NCBI GenBank assembly: GCA_019694395.1
Contig: JAIBCC010000011.1
Location: 102,575-166,574 of the forward strand
Source of the DNA: Pyrinomonadaceae bacterium
GTDB taxonomy: Bacteria > Acidobacteriota > Blastocatellia > Pyrinomonadales > Pyrinomonadaceae
Length of the DNA: 64,000 nt
Direction: 5' to 3'
Positions 45,602 to 54,665 of this stretch are shown here, piece after piece; positions within the stretch are counted from its first letter, which is position 1, and every line of letters begins with the position of its first letter. The translations under genes were made by a program, and so were the position numbers. Below the pieces are notes generated by a model. That model was not told where the DNA came from. It worked only from the letters and a program-made list of their open reading frames with translations, and searched no databases.

Positions 45602-48040
45602 CTACCCCCGCGTTGCCCGAATAATATCCGCAAAAACCCCTGCCGCTGTCACATCTGCGCCCGCTCCCGCGCCTTTGACAACCAAAGGCTGTTCGCTGTA
45701 ACGATTTGTGTAAAACAAAACAGCATTATCTTTGCCCGAAAGATTGGCGAAATTATGTGTAGAATCAATGCTTTGCAGACCAACCGAAGCCTTGCCGTTG
45801 TCAAAAGTTGCGATGTATTTCAGAATCAAATTTTTGCTTTTCGCTTCGTCCAACATTGCTTTGAAATGCGCTTCGTGTTTGCTCATTTCGTCGTAAAAAT
45901 CTTCGACAGTTCCCTGCAAACAGGATTCGGGCAGGAACGAAACTTTTTCGATTTCTTCCATTTCGAGTTTGTAACCTGCCTCACGCGCCAGAATCAAAAT
46001 TTTGCGGGCAACGTCCGTTCCGCTTAGATCAAGACGCGGATCGGGTTCGGTGTAGCCTTCGTTTTGGGCTTGGCGGACGACTTCGGAAAATGAACGCGAG
46101 CCATCGTAATTGTTGAAAACAAACTGCAAAGTTCCTGACAAAACGGCTTCGATACGGTTGATTTTGTCGCCGCTGCTGGTTAAGTCGTTGAGCGTGTTGA
46201 TAATCGGAAGCCCTGCACCGACATTTGTTTCAAAGAGAAAATTTGTGTTGTATTCGCGGGCTAAATCTTTTAATTGTTTGTATTTTTTAAAATTTGAAGA
46301 AGCTGCGACCTTATTACAAGCCACAATAGAAATGCTTTTTTCCAAAAGTGTCGGATAAATTTCAACCAATTCCGAGTTTGCCGTCACATCAACAAAAATT
46401 GAATTGCGTAGATTTTTTTCAATAATTGTTTCCGCGATTTGGTTTGTTTTTTCACTATTTTGGATGGCATTTTTCCAATCATCCAAATTGATTCCAGTTT
46501 CTTCAAAATGTAACCCTTTACTGTTTGCCAAACCAACCACATTAAGATTCAAATTCAAATTTTCAGAAATGTAATCGGCTTGTTGTTTAATTTGTGCCAA
46601 CAAACGACTTCCAACTGTGCCGACTCCGGCGATAAAGAGGTTGATTTGCTTTTTGCCGTCAGAGAAAAAATCTTCGTGGAGGACGTTGATTGCTTTGCGA
46701 ACATCTTTAGTTTCAACAATTGCGGAAATATTGCGTTCCGAAGAGCCTTGGGCAATGGCGCGAATATTGATGCCGTTGTGTCCAAGTGTGGCAAACATTT
46801 TTCCGGCAATCCCGCTGTGCGATTTCATATTGTCGCCCACGATTGCCAGAATCGAAAGCCCCGTTTCTACCCGCAACGGCTCAATTTTTCCTAACTCGAT
46901 TTCGCGTTCAAATTCTGCATCAACCACAGACTTTGCAAGTTCCGCGCTTTTTTCGTCAACTGCAACGCAAATCGAATGTTCCGAAGAACTTTGGGTAATC
47001 AAAATGACATTGATTTTGGCTTTGGAAAGCGAGTAAAAAAGCCGTTTGGAAAAACCCGGAATCCCAATCATTCCGCTGCCTTCCAGATTCAAAAGGCAAA
47101 TTTTATCAATGCTCGAAATCCCGCGAATGATGTCATTTTGCTCTTTTGATTCGGACTCAATCAAGGTGCCGTAATCATCAGGCGCAAACGTATTTTTGAC
47201 CCAAACCGCAATTCCCTTTTTCATCACGGGCTGAATCGTGGGCGGATAAATGACCTTTGCGCCAAAATGCGAAAGTTCCATCGCCTCACGGTAAGTGATG
47301 TGCGGAATCTCGCGCACATTGCGGACAAAACGCGGATCGGCAGTCATCATTCCCGATACATCCGTCCAAATTTCCAAAACGTCTGCGTCCAAAGCAGCAG
47401 CAAAAATCGCGCCTGTGTAATCCGAACCTCCACGACCTAAAGTTGTCGTGTGTCCGGCTGAGTCAGAACCGATAAAGCCTTGCACAATAAAGAGTTTAGA
47501 ATTTGAACTAGAAATAAAATCTTTAATTTTGGCGTTCGTCGTTTCAAAATCAACATTGGCATTGACGAAATTTGAATCGGTGCGAATAAGTTGCCGCGCA
47601 TCAATCCATACATTTTCGACACCGAGCGAATTGAGTTTTGCCGAAACGATTTTGGTCGAAAGAATTTCGCCGAAACTAACCACGCGGTCAAGTGTGCGCG
47701 GACTGAGTTCTCGAAGCAGAAAAACGCCTTCGCAAATATTTCGGAGTTCGTTAAAACGATTTTCGATAAAATCAAAAACACCGTCTTGCGAATTTTCGCC
47801 CAAAAGGGTTCTCGCCGCCGCAACGTGCTTATTTTCCAACTCTTTAATTTTAATGCGGAAACTTTCATCGTGATTTTCCGCAAGCTTGGCAATATTTATC
47901 AACCCGTCAGTCGTCCCGGACATTGCCGATAGAACAACTATACAACGCTCTTTTTCGATTGATTTTTTAACAATCTCAATTACTTTGCCAATATTTTCTG
48001 CATTTCCAACGGACGAACCGCCAAATTTCAAAACTTTCAT
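45602..48040 (-). CDS. thrA: Bifunctional aspartokinase / homoserine dehydrogenase
   Basis: Catalyses the first and third steps from aspartate to homoserine. 812 residues. Aspartokinase domain begins MKVLKFGGSSVGNAENIG and includes GRGGSDYTGAIFAAALDAD. Two ACT regulatory domains lie at about 300-450 (HSGIAGKMFATLGHNGINIRAIAQGSSERNI). The homoserine dehydrogenase starts near 460 (LFIAGVGTVGSRLLAQI) with LSGTLQFVFNNYDG and PRLDLSGTDVARKILILAREAG. Full length. Separated from thrC by a RAYT and two REP pairs. Confidence 0.97.
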   Translation of the reverse strand: MKVLKFGGSSVGNAENIGKVIEIVKKSIEKERCIVVLSAMSGTTDGLINIAKLAENHDESFRIKIKELENKHVAAARTLLGENSQDGVFDFIENRFNELRNICEGVFLLRELSPRTLDRVVSFGEILSTKIVSAKLNSLGVENVWIDARQLIRTDSNFVNANVDFETTNAKIKDFISSSNSKLFIVQGFIGSDSAGHTTTLGRGGSDYTGAIFAAALDADVLEIWTDVSGMMTADPRFVRNVREIPHITYREAMELSHFGAKVIYPPTIQPVMKKGIAVWVKNTFAPDDYGTLIESESKEQNDIIRGISSIDKICLLNLEGSGMIGIPGFSKRLFYSLSKAKINVILITQSSSEHSICVAVDEKSAELAKSVVDAEFEREIELGKIEPLRVETGLSILAIVGDNMKSHSGIAGKMFATLGHNGINIRAIAQGSSERNISAIVETKDVRKAINVLHEDFFSDGKKQINLFIAGVGTVGSRLLAQIKQQADYISENLNLNLNVVGLANSKGLHFEETGINLDDWKNAIQNSEKTNQIAETIIEKNLRNSIFVDVTANSELVEIYPTLLEKSISIVACNKVAASSNFKKYKQLKDLAREYNTNFLFETNVGAGLPIINTLNDLTSSGDKINRIEAVLSGTLQFVFNNYDGSRSFSEVVRQAQNEGYTEPDPRLDLSGTDVARKILILAREAGYKLEMEEIEKVSFLPESCLQGTVEDFYDEMSKHEAHFKAMLDEAKSKNLILKYIATFDNGKASVGLQSIDSTHNFANLSGKDNAVLFYTNRYSEQPLVVKGAGAGADVTAAGVFADIIRATRG

Positions 48041-48051
48041 AAATTTTGCTG

Positions 48052-48138
48052 GGAGCGCGGGCTGCCAGCCTGCGCGAATAAATTACCCCCTAACTCGTTT
48101 TCAAATAAATAGACTCGCAGGCTGGCAGCCCGCGCTCC
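48052..48138. repeat. REPIN next to the RAYT gene, 3' side
   Basis: Two 23-bp perfect inverted copies (48052-48074 and 48116-48138), sharing the core GCGGGCTGCCAGCCTGC, around a 41-bp AT-rich spacer. The right unit ends two bases before the RAYT stop codon. Confidence 0.9.
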
Positions 48139-48140
48139 AG

Positions 48141-48740
48141 TCAATCGTTTCTTAATTTGCGCCAATAGGCACTTGAATAACGCCAATCGCTTGGATTTTC
48201 GCATAAACCTGCTTTGACCGGATTATTTTCGATGTAGGAACAAGTGTTTTCAAAATGCTCGTAATTTCGGATAAATCTGTCAAACGGTTCAGGAAACCAA
48301 AAGCGACCTTCTCTTTCAAGTATCTGATTTGCCTTATTTGCTGTGTAGGATTTTGCGCTATGGACAACTTCGCTTAAAGAATAACCATTTTTAGGAATTA
48401 ACAAAAGATGAACATGATTGGGCATTATCACCCACGCGTGAAGCTTGTATTTGTTGTTATTAAAACGCAACAAATTTTCTTCTACGATTTCAGCCACTTT
48501 TGGATTTTTCAACCAACACTCCCCATAACCTTGATCTAAATACATTTCGACTCTACGACGAAAATCTGCATCGTTTATTTCATTTTTTTCCAATTCTCTT
48601 TGCCATTTCGACAAAACATTTTGAGGTAATGAGTCCGCCAAACGATAGGTAATAAACTGATTTATTTCCCCTCCGTCAAAGTGCGGTAAATAGCCTCTTG
48701 AATACCATCCTCTTGGCTCGTTATTCTCATTTTCACTCAT
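48141..48740 (-). CDS. REP-associated tyrosine transposase (RAYT)
   Basis: A 199-residue Y1 HUH single-strand endonuclease related to the IS200/IS605 TnpA. The HUH pair His109/His111 lies in MPNHVHLLL and the catalytic Tyr132 in SAKSYTANKAN. RFWFPEPFDRFIRNYEHFENTCSYIENNPVKAGL is the usual RAYT C-terminal signature. It is bracketed on both sides by inverted REP units of one family, the substrate arrangement of RAYTs. Intact, so possibly active. It lies between thrA and thrC. Confidence 0.94.
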   Translation of the reverse strand: MSENENNEPRGWYSRGYLPHFDGGEINQFITYRLADSLPQNVLSKWQRELEKNEINDADFRRRVEMYLDQGYGECWLKNPKVAEIVEENLLRFNNNKYKLHAWVIMPNHVHLLLIPKNGYSLSEVVHSAKSYTANKANQILEREGRFWFPEPFDRFIRNYEHFENTCSYIENNPVKAGLCENPSDWRYSSAYWRKLRND

Positions 48741-48753
48741 AAAAAAATCTTAA

Positions 48754-48956
48754 CGACTGGAGCGCGGGCTGCCAGCCTGCCCCGCATCAAGCGCAGCAAA
48801 GATGCGGAAACACTCTAATTATATTTCAATCTAATTTCTGGCTTATCCATTACTCCAAGTCTTTAACCTCTCTTTGAGTTGAGTTCCGGCTAAACATTTC
48901 GCCGTTTTTTGCTTCGCTTAAACGGCTGGCAGGCTGGCAGCCCCCGCTCCAGTCGA
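48754..48956. repeat. REP pair next to the RAYT gene, 5' side
   Basis: 27-bp inverted units at 48754-48780 and 48930-48956 with the same GGGCTGCCAGCCTGC core as the REPIN on the other side and one mismatch between arms. The roughly 150-bp spacer contains a smaller AGCGCAGCAAA / TTTGCTTCGCTT inverted pair. It fills the RAYT-thrC gap. Confidence 0.88.
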
Positions 48957-48960
48957 ATAG

Positions 48961-50271
48961 TTATACTTTTTTTAATAAGATTTCCTTCAAACTATCGTAA
49001 TCTACTTTAATTTCAATACTTTGCTTTTCTTTTTCCAACAATTCATTCACACTTCCAGGAATTTTGCCGAATGTGCCGACAATTTCTTCAACCGAATCAA
49101 ATTTGATCGGGTGCGCTGTTTCGAGGAAAAATCCTGCACCGTCATTTTTTTCTAAATACTCGGCTAAAGCGCGAAAACCGACCGCGCCGTGTGGATCGAG
49201 GATGTAATTGTAATTTTGATAAACTTCGCGCATTGTATTCGCAGTCGTTTCATCAGAAATGCTGACCGATTCCATTTTTTCCTTCAAATTCAAATAATCG
49301 TTTTCAAAAATTTCCAGAATCCGCACAAAATTTGAAGGTTTAGCGACATCCATCGCATTGGAAAGCGTTACAACCGAAGACTTTTCTTCCATTTTTCCGG
49401 TCTTTAGAAAATTTGGAATTACATCGTTCGCATTGGTCGCCGCAATAAACTTTCTAACCGGCAAACCCGAAACGTGCGCCAAAATTCCCGCACAAATGTT
49501 GCCGAAATTTCCGCTTGGAACGCAGATAATTGGATTTTTGATTTTTGATTTTTGATTTTTGATTATCCATTGCTGATAAGCGTAGAAATAATAAAATTGT
49601 TGGGGAAGCCAACGGGCGACATTGATTGAGTTTGCCGAAGTTAGAAAAACTTTTTCCTTGATTGAATCGTCCGCAAGTGCTGTTTTGGCAAGGGCTTGGC
49701 AATCGTCAAAATTCCCTTCGACTTCTAAAGCGGTGATGTTTTTGCCCAAAGTCGTCAACTGCAATTCCTGCACGCGCGAGACTTTTCCTTTTGGATATAA
49801 AATTACGACTTCAACCCCATCAACATCGTAAAAACCATTTGCTACCGCACCGCCCGTATCGCCGGAAGTTGCGACAATTACAATGGTTTTCTCGCTTTTA
49901 TCTTTAGAAAAATGGCGGAGACAACGGCTCATAAATCTTGCGCCGACATCTTTAAACGCCAAAGTTGCACCGTGAAAAAGTTCGAGTGTAGAAATATTTT
50001 CAGTAATTTTGACCAAAGGAAAATCGAAATTAACGGTTTCAGCACAAATTGCGTAAAGAGTTTCTTCATCAATTGAGTCACCAACAAAAGGTTTAATGAC
50101 TTCAAAAGCGATTTCCGTTTTAGATTTTGCAGCAAAGTCTTGCCAAAAATCTTGGGAAAGCTGCGGGATTTTTTCGGGAAAATATAAGCCCTTGTCGTCA
50201 GGCTGCCCTTTTAAGGTCGCTTCACGAAAGGAAACGTGAGCAGATTTTTTATTTGTGCTAAAGTATTGCAT
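48961..50271 (-). CDS. thrC: Threonine synthase
   Basis: PLP enzyme converting O-phosphohomoserine to threonine. 436 residues from the ATG at 50271 (an upstream TTG at 50298 is possible). N terminus YFSTNKKSAHVSFREA, PLP lysine Lys107 in FHGATLAFKDVGARF, phosphate-binding ATSGDTGGAV, and VPSGNFGNICAG. Just before SGNFG the enzyme has an extra KNQKSKIKN (about residues 238-246), encoded by a run of four GATTTTT heptamers (plus strand). This loop is shorter in known ThrC, so it should tolerate the insert. Confidence 0.95.
   Translation of the reverse strand: MQYFSTNKKSAHVSFREATLKGQPDDKGLYFPEKIPQLSQDFWQDFAAKSKTEIAFEVIKPFVGDSIDEETLYAICAETVNFDFPLVKITENISTLELFHGATLAFKDVGARFMSRCLRHFSKDKSEKTIVIVATSGDTGGAVANGFYDVDGVEVVILYPKGKVSRVQELQLTTLGKNITALEVEGNFDDCQALAKTALADDSIKEKVFLTSANSINVARWLPQQFYYFYAYQQWIIKNQKSKIKNPIICVPSGNFGNICAGILAHVSGLPVRKFIAATNANDVIPNFLKTGKMEEKSSVVTLSNAMDVAKPSNFVRILEIFENDYLNLKEKMESVSISDETTANTMREVYQNYNYILDPHGAVGFRALAEYLEKNDGAGFFLETAHPIKFDSVEEIVGTFGKIPGSVNELLEKEKQSIEIKVDYDSLKEILLKKV
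49533..49565. repeat. Heptamer array inside thrC
   Basis: Four exact GATTTTT units plus GATTA, the same unit as in the argR-argG array. On the coding strand they read as KNQKSKIKN in frame. TGGAT and ATCCA flank the array as short inverted ends. Confidence 0.9.
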
Positions 50272-50351
50272 TTGGTTGATAATTGAGCGTTTGCTCAAAT
50301 TTTAATCATAATACAAACTTTTGTTTTTTGGAAAATCATCACATTTTTTTG

Positions 50352-50430
50352 TTTGCCCGCGAAATACGCGAAACACACGAAAAAAAAAGAATTGTATTTT
50401 TTAGCGTCTTTTAGCGTGTTTGGCGGTCAA
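50352..50430. repeat. Intergenic palindrome, CCCGCGAAA family, copy 1
   Basis: TTTGCCCGCGAAATACGCG..AACACACGAA on the left, TTTTAGCG.TTTTAGCGTGTTTGGCGG on the right. The arms are imperfectly complementary. It lies between the divergent thrC and thrB genes, ending 12 bp before the thrB ATG. Second copy at 62593-62692. Confidence 0.8.
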
Positions 50431-50442
50431 TATTCATCTTTT

Positions 50443-51360
50443 ATGCAAGAAATTACTGTTCTATCTCCCGCGACTGTGGCAAATGTGGTTTGCGGATTTG
50501 ATTGTTTGGGCTTTTGTTTAGAAGAACCGAATGACTTGATGACTGTTCGTTTGGTTGACAAAAAAACGGTCAAAATCAAGCATTTGGACGATTACAATTT
50601 ACCACTTGAGCCGGAGAAAAATGTTGCGGGAAAAGCACTTTTGGCAGTTTTGGAGCGAATTGAAGAAAATATCGGCTTTGAAGTTGAAATCACCAAACGC
50701 ATAATGCCCGGGAGCGGCGTTGGTTCGAGCGCGGCAAGTGCGGCTGGTGCAGTTGTCGCAGCAAATAAACTCTTAGGCGAAAGATTTTCGCAGAATGAAT
50801 TGGTCGAGTTAGCAATGTATGGCGAAATGGTTGCCAGCGGAGCGAAACACGCCGATAACATTGCGCCGTGTGTGCTTGGCGGATTTACACTGGTGCGTTC
50901 GGTTGAACCAATGGACGTTATTCAGATTGATTATCCAACACTTTTTGCGACTATCATTCACCCGCAAATCGAAATTAAAACCTCCTACGCACGCGAGATT
51001 TTGCCCAAAGAAGTTCCTCTAAAATCCGCAATTCGTCAATGGTCGGATGTCGGTTCGCTCATTGCCGGGCTGCAAAAAGGTGATTATGATCTAATCGCGC
51101 GGTCATTGCAGGACTTTATAATCGAGCCGGTCAGAAAAAAATTGATTCCATCTTTTGACGAAGTTAAAACTGCGAGTATGAAAGCCGGCGCATTGGGCGG
51201 CAGCATTTCTGGAGCCGGACCAAGTATTTTTATGTTCAGCAAAGATTTGGAAACTGCAAATCAAATTAAGGATGCAATGAACGGCGTTTATTCTCAAACC
51301 GGAATTGACTTTAAAATCTATGTTTCGCCAATAAGTTCAAAAGGTGTTGTTAAACAATAA
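50443..51360 (+). CDS. thrB: Homoserine kinase
   Basis: GHMP-family kinase phosphorylating homoserine, supplying thrC. 305 residues from the ATG at 50443. The upstream extension to 50353 runs through the palindromic repeat and is rejected. Motifs: SPATVANVVCGFDCLG (N-terminal), the ATP loop PGSGVGSSAASAAGAVVAAN (about 88-107), and the C-terminal GSISGAGPSIFMFS. Divergent from thrC. Confidence 0.95.
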   Translation: MQEITVLSPATVANVVCGFDCLGFCLEEPNDLMTVRLVDKKTVKIKHLDDYNLPLEPEKNVAGKALLAVLERIEENIGFEVEITKRIMPGSGVGSSAASAAGAVVAANKLLGERFSQNELVELAMYGEMVASGAKHADNIAPCVLGGFTLVRSVEPMDVIQIDYPTLFATIIHPQIEIKTSYAREILPKEVPLKSAIRQWSDVGSLIAGLQKGDYDLIARSLQDFIIEPVRKKLIPSFDEVKTASMKAGALGGSISGAGPSIFMFSKDLETANQIKDAMNGVYSQTGIDFKIYVSPISSKGVVKQ

Positions 51361-51401
51361 AAGTTAGTTTAAAATCCCAGCTATACCCAATCAAAGAAGT
51401 T

Positions 51402-52346
51402 ATGGCAAAGCGTTTTTTATATTTTGTCCTGGTTTTAATTTTCCTGTCATTTTCGGTTTCTGCCCAACCGAAGGAAAAAAGCTCAACCCAAAACACACAA
51501 AATACTAAAAATGGCTGCCGTGTTTTTCTCAACGGTAAATTGCTCAATAATCCTCAACCTGTTTATCCCAAAGAAGCAAAAATTGCGGGAATTGCCGGAA
51601 AAATTGAAGTTGTGGTTGAAATTGATTCCTTTGGAAATGTGGTAAAAGTCGAATCTACAAACGGTAATGAGATTTTAGCCAAAGCCGCATCCGAAGCCGC
51701 CAAACAAGCTGTTTTTTCACCCACTATGTGTGACGGCAGGGCAACGAAAAATGTTGGCATTATTACTTTTAACTTTGCTCCGGTTGAATTAACTAAACAG
51801 TATTATCAAATTACCAGAATCAATGAATTTTCTGATATTAACAGTGAAAGTAATTTTTATGAACCGCTTCTATATTTAGCTGAAAATTACCGGATCGCTT
51901 TTGGTTACGCCGACCAAAAATTTCACGGTGAAATGTTGCTGACCAAAGGCGATTTTGCACACTTCTTGCGGCAAACTCTCCAAATGCTGGATTGGCGTGG
52001 CAAGCTTGCCAATAAAAATCCGGCTAAAATCGGTTTATATCAAAGTTTTAATCCGCACAATTTGAAGGAAATCGAATTCAATCCGACTGCGCCATATTCC
52101 GAATCAATTAAAATTCTTTTGGATAAATACGGCATTGTTTTAGCCAATGAAGATGGAAATTTTGCAGGTGATTCCGTTATGTCCAAAGGCGAAATTATTA
52201 GAATTTGGCGCAGAATTTTTGATGATGAGGCAATTCCCGTCAACTTTTTGACGATCAAAAATCAGGATGAAGTAATGACCCGCGGAGATTTTGCCATTTA
52301 TTTGAAAGAATCTTTAGATGTTTTGACTTACAAAATTTTGCCCTAA
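51402..52346 (+). CDS. Exported protein with TonB C-terminal domain
   Basis: 314 residues. Sec signal peptide (FLYFVLVLIFLSFSVSAQ). A TonB_C-type domain at about 45-125 shows PVYPKEAKIAGIAGKIEVVVEIDSFGNVVKVESTNGN and A..A...A.F.P. The C-terminal part has two SLH-like or S-layer-homology-like helical repeats (FGYADQKFHGEMLLTKGDFAHFL and GDSVMSKGEIIRIW). There is no N-terminal membrane anchor beyond the signal, so it is not a classical TonB. Probably a periplasmic protein. Function unknown. Confidence 0.75.
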   Translation: MAKRFLYFVLVLIFLSFSVSAQPKEKSSTQNTQNTKNGCRVFLNGKLLNNPQPVYPKEAKIAGIAGKIEVVVEIDSFGNVVKVESTNGNEILAKAASEAAKQAVFSPTMCDGRATKNVGIITFNFAPVELTKQYYQITRINEFSDINSESNFYEPLLYLAENYRIAFGYADQKFHGEMLLTKGDFAHFLRQTLQMLDWRGKLANKNPAKIGLYQSFNPHNLKEIEFNPTAPYSESIKILLDKYGIVLANEDGNFAGDSVMSKGEIIRIWRRIFDDEAIPVNFLTIKNQDEVMTRGDFAIYLKESLDVLTYKILP

Positions 52347-52347
52347 C

Positions 52348-52812
52348 TTATTCTTCAGGAATTTTAGCGCGTTCTGCATCTGTCCAGTCACAAATCGTTT
52401 TTATATCCGCATCAGTCAATTTGGCATCCCAATGAATCCATAAATACGAAGGCAAAGGCATTTCTTTTCCCTGAACCTCTTCGCAAACTTCGGCTAATTT
52501 ACGGCGTTGTTTTTTTGCATCATAAGTTTTCCAAACACTGAAATTCACTTTGTTTCGTCCTACTGTAATATGATTTTCCAAAAACGAAGCCGAAGGCTGA
52601 ATATATGAATACCACGGATAATTCGTTGTATTTGAATGGCAGTCATTACACGATTTTTTCAAAAGTGCTTGCACATTTTCGGGAACTTGCGTCACTTCTT
52701 CCAAAGTTTGCCCTTGAACAATTGGCGGATTGGTAAAATCAGGGCGAATAAATTGAATTACAATAAACGCCAGAAATAAAAGAGATGCCAGAATTTTTAA
52801 GATTTTTTTCAT
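52348..52812 (-). CDS. Haem-binding domain protein (Haem_bd, CxxCH)
   Basis: 154 residues. N-terminal membrane anchor (ILKILASLLFLAFIVIQFI), then a periplasmic domain with one c-type haem site CNDCH (SCNDCHSNTTNYPWYSYIQP) and the family's SFLENHI.. and WDAKLTDADIKTICDWTDAER. The Haem_bd family is found in monohaem electron carriers. It is followed on its upstream side by a palindrome and the sugar-dehydrogenase gene, with which it may work in periplasmic electron transfer. Confidence 0.88.
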   Translation of the reverse strand: MKKILKILASLLFLAFIVIQFIRPDFTNPPIVQGQTLEEVTQVPENVQALLKKSCNDCHSNTTNYPWYSYIQPSASFLENHITVGRNKVNFSVWKTYDAKKQRRKLAEVCEEVQGKEMPLPSYLWIHWDAKLTDADIKTICDWTDAERAKIPEE

Positions 52813-52820
52813 ACTTTTTA

Positions 52821-52899
52821 ATTCACAGGGATAAAGGAGATTTTTAGGGATTTTTGAAAATATTTTTTATCACTTTTCATCTCCTAAATCCTTGTGAGT
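52821..52899. repeat. Intergenic palindrome, ATTCACAGGGAT family, copy 2
   Basis: ATTCACAGGGATAAAGGAGAT at the left faces ATCTCCTAAATCCTTGTGAGT at the right with a few mismatches. It fills the gap between the haem-binding and sorbosone-dehydrogenase genes. Confidence 0.85.
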
Positions 52900-54180
52900 T
52901 TATTTTTGATAACTGACGCGCCAAATTTTATCTCCGCCATCGTCACAAATCAACAACGAGCCGTCGGAATTCATCAAAAGACCGACCGGTCTGCCCCAAA
53001 CTTCGTTTGAATCTTCGCTCGGCAGCCAGCCCGAAATAAAATCATCATATCCGCCGACAGGTTTTCCATCCTTCATTTTGACCCGAATTACTTTATATCC
53101 GGTTAATTTTTGCCGATTCCAAGAACCGTGCAAAGCTACAAAAGCATCATTTTCATATTCCTGCGGAAACATTTTTTTGTCGTTAAAAACAATTCCCAGC
53201 GCAGCGGAATGCGAAGTAACCAGAACATCGGGAACAGTAACTTTGGGAAATTTTGAGTAATCAATATCTTTCAAACGAGGCTCTTTGTTTTCGCCAATGT
53301 AGTAAAACGGATAACCGTAGAAACCTCCGTCCTTCACGCTCGTCACAAAATCGGGAACTAAATCATCACCCAAACCATCGCGTTCATTAACTGCTGTCCA
53401 AAGCTCTTTGGTGACAGGATTCCAAGCCAACCCAATCGGATTTCGCAAGCCCCACGCATAAACGCGGTGTCCTGTTCCGTCGGGATTATATTCGGAAATT
53501 GCGGCGCGGCGGTTATCTTCTTCGGGATCAATATTTCCGCTCGAGCCGATTGATACATACATTTTGTCGCCTTTTGGCGAAAATAAAATGTTGCGCGTCC
53601 AATGTTGATTGTAACCGCCGCGAGTTAATTCGATCAGTTTTTCCGGATCGCCTTCGGCTTGAGTTTGCCCTGATTTATATTTAAAACGAACCACTGCGCT
53701 CGTATTGGCAACATAAACCCAATCTTTGTAAAAAGCGATTCCAAAAGGCTGATCGAGTTTATCTGAAAAAACAAAACGTTCATCTGCTACCCCATCTTTG
53801 TTGTTGTCCCGCAAAATATAAACGGTATTTCCTTGCGCGTCTGAAAGAAAAACATCGCCATTTGGTGCAAGAGCCATCCAACGCGGCTGTTTAAATCCGC
53901 CTTCGGCAAAAACATTTACCTTAAAACCTTTTGGAACGGTCAAAGACGCATTAGAAGGTTGTGAAACAACCCTTGAACCGCGAAATGCACTGTTTGTTTT
54001 GAAAGGTTCGGGCAAATCGCCCGGTTTATATTCAAATTTTTTCGGTTCATCAACATTTATAATGTTTGGAAGTGACGCAGAACTTTGAACACCTGCACTC
54101 GGATTATTTTGACAAGCTACATTCCCGGCAAAAAAAACAAATAAGCTCAGGAAAAGCAATTCTTTTTTTAATCTGTTCAT
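52900..54180 (-). CDS. PQQ-dependent sugar (sorbosone) dehydrogenase-like protein
   Basis: 426 residues. N-terminal signal (LLFLSLFVFFAGNVAC) ending in Cys, probably a lipoprotein. The rest is a six-bladed beta propeller of the GDH-B/YliI type: VPKGFKVNVFAEGGFKQPRWMALAPNGDVFLSD, FKPRGDKMYVSIGSSGN-like strands, VYAWGLRNPIGLAWNP, ALHGSWNRQKLTGYKV, and GLLMNSDGSLLICDDGGDKIWRV. Family members oxidise aldoses with PQQ. No PQQ synthesis genes in the window. The haem-binding protein downstream is a candidate electron acceptor. Confidence 0.87.
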   Translation of the reverse strand: MNRLKKELLFLSLFVFFAGNVACQNNPSAGVQSSASLPNIINVDEPKKFEYKPGDLPEPFKTNSAFRGSRVVSQPSNASLTVPKGFKVNVFAEGGFKQPRWMALAPNGDVFLSDAQGNTVYILRDNNKDGVADERFVFSDKLDQPFGIAFYKDWVYVANTSAVVRFKYKSGQTQAEGDPEKLIELTRGGYNQHWTRNILFSPKGDKMYVSIGSSGNIDPEEDNRRAAISEYNPDGTGHRVYAWGLRNPIGLAWNPVTKELWTAVNERDGLGDDLVPDFVTSVKDGGFYGYPFYYIGENKEPRLKDIDYSKFPKVTVPDVLVTSHSAALGIVFNDKKMFPQEYENDAFVALHGSWNRQKLTGYKVIRVKMKDGKPVGGYDDFISGWLPSEDSNEVWGRPVGLLMNSDGSLLICDDGGDKIWRVSYQK

Positions 54181-54200
54181 TTATGTTACTCTCTTGTTCG

Positions 54201-54665
54201 ATGTCGGAAATTATTTCTTTACTTGAGAATAACGATTTTGATAGCAATACGACAAGCAAAATCGGTAGTAAAGGCGAACAAATCGCTCAAGATTATCTTT
54301 TTAGACGGGGATTCCGTTTTGTTTGTTCCAATTTTAAAACTCCGGTCGGACGCAACCGCAAAGGCGTTTTGGTCAATGGCGAAATTGACCTAATCGCTTA
54401 CGAAGAAGATTGTTTGTGCTTTATCGAAGTCAAAACCCGCAGCTCCGATGATTTTTCCGCGCCGATTTCTGCAGTAGATTTACGCAAACAACGCCAAATT
54501 ATCCGCACTGCAAAAAAATATCGAAAGATCTTTCATCTGGAAAAAGCAAAGTTTCGCTACGATGCCATCGGGATTGTATTAAATGATAATAAAGCTCCGA
54601 AAATCGAATATTTCCGAGGATTTTTTGATGAATTAAAATTTCAGAAAAACGATTGGTCAAATTGA
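54201..54665 (+). CDS. UPF0102 protein YraN
   Basis: 154 residues from the ATG at 54201; further upstream starts would overlap the divergent lipoprotein gene. Endonuclease-like fold with KIGSKGEQIAQDYLFRRGFR, then the PD-(D/E)xK-type NGEIDLIAYEEDCLCFIEVKTR (Asp, Glu, Lys). The ~20-residue spacer GRNRKGVLVN before GEID and the N-terminal tail make it longer than the usual ~120 residues. Function uncertain. YraN family members have been linked to DNA processing. Confidence 0.88.
   Translation: MSEIISLLENNDFDSNTTSKIGSKGEQIAQDYLFRRGFRFVCSNFKTPVGRNRKGVLVNGEIDLIAYEEDCLCFIEVKTRSSDDFSAPISAVDLRKQRQIIRTAKKYRKIFHLEKAKFRYDAIGIVLNDNKAPKIEYFRGFFDELKFQKNDWSN

Noticed and set aside
48052..48956. CRISPR array or IS200 element
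   Set aside because: Only two inverted pairs around one RAYT, without regular spacers and without IS605 tnpB; the REP/RAYT arrangement explains it.
49533..49565. Frameshift or sequencing error in thrC
   Set aside because: The frame remains open through the repeat and matches ThrC on both sides, so it is an in-frame insertion.
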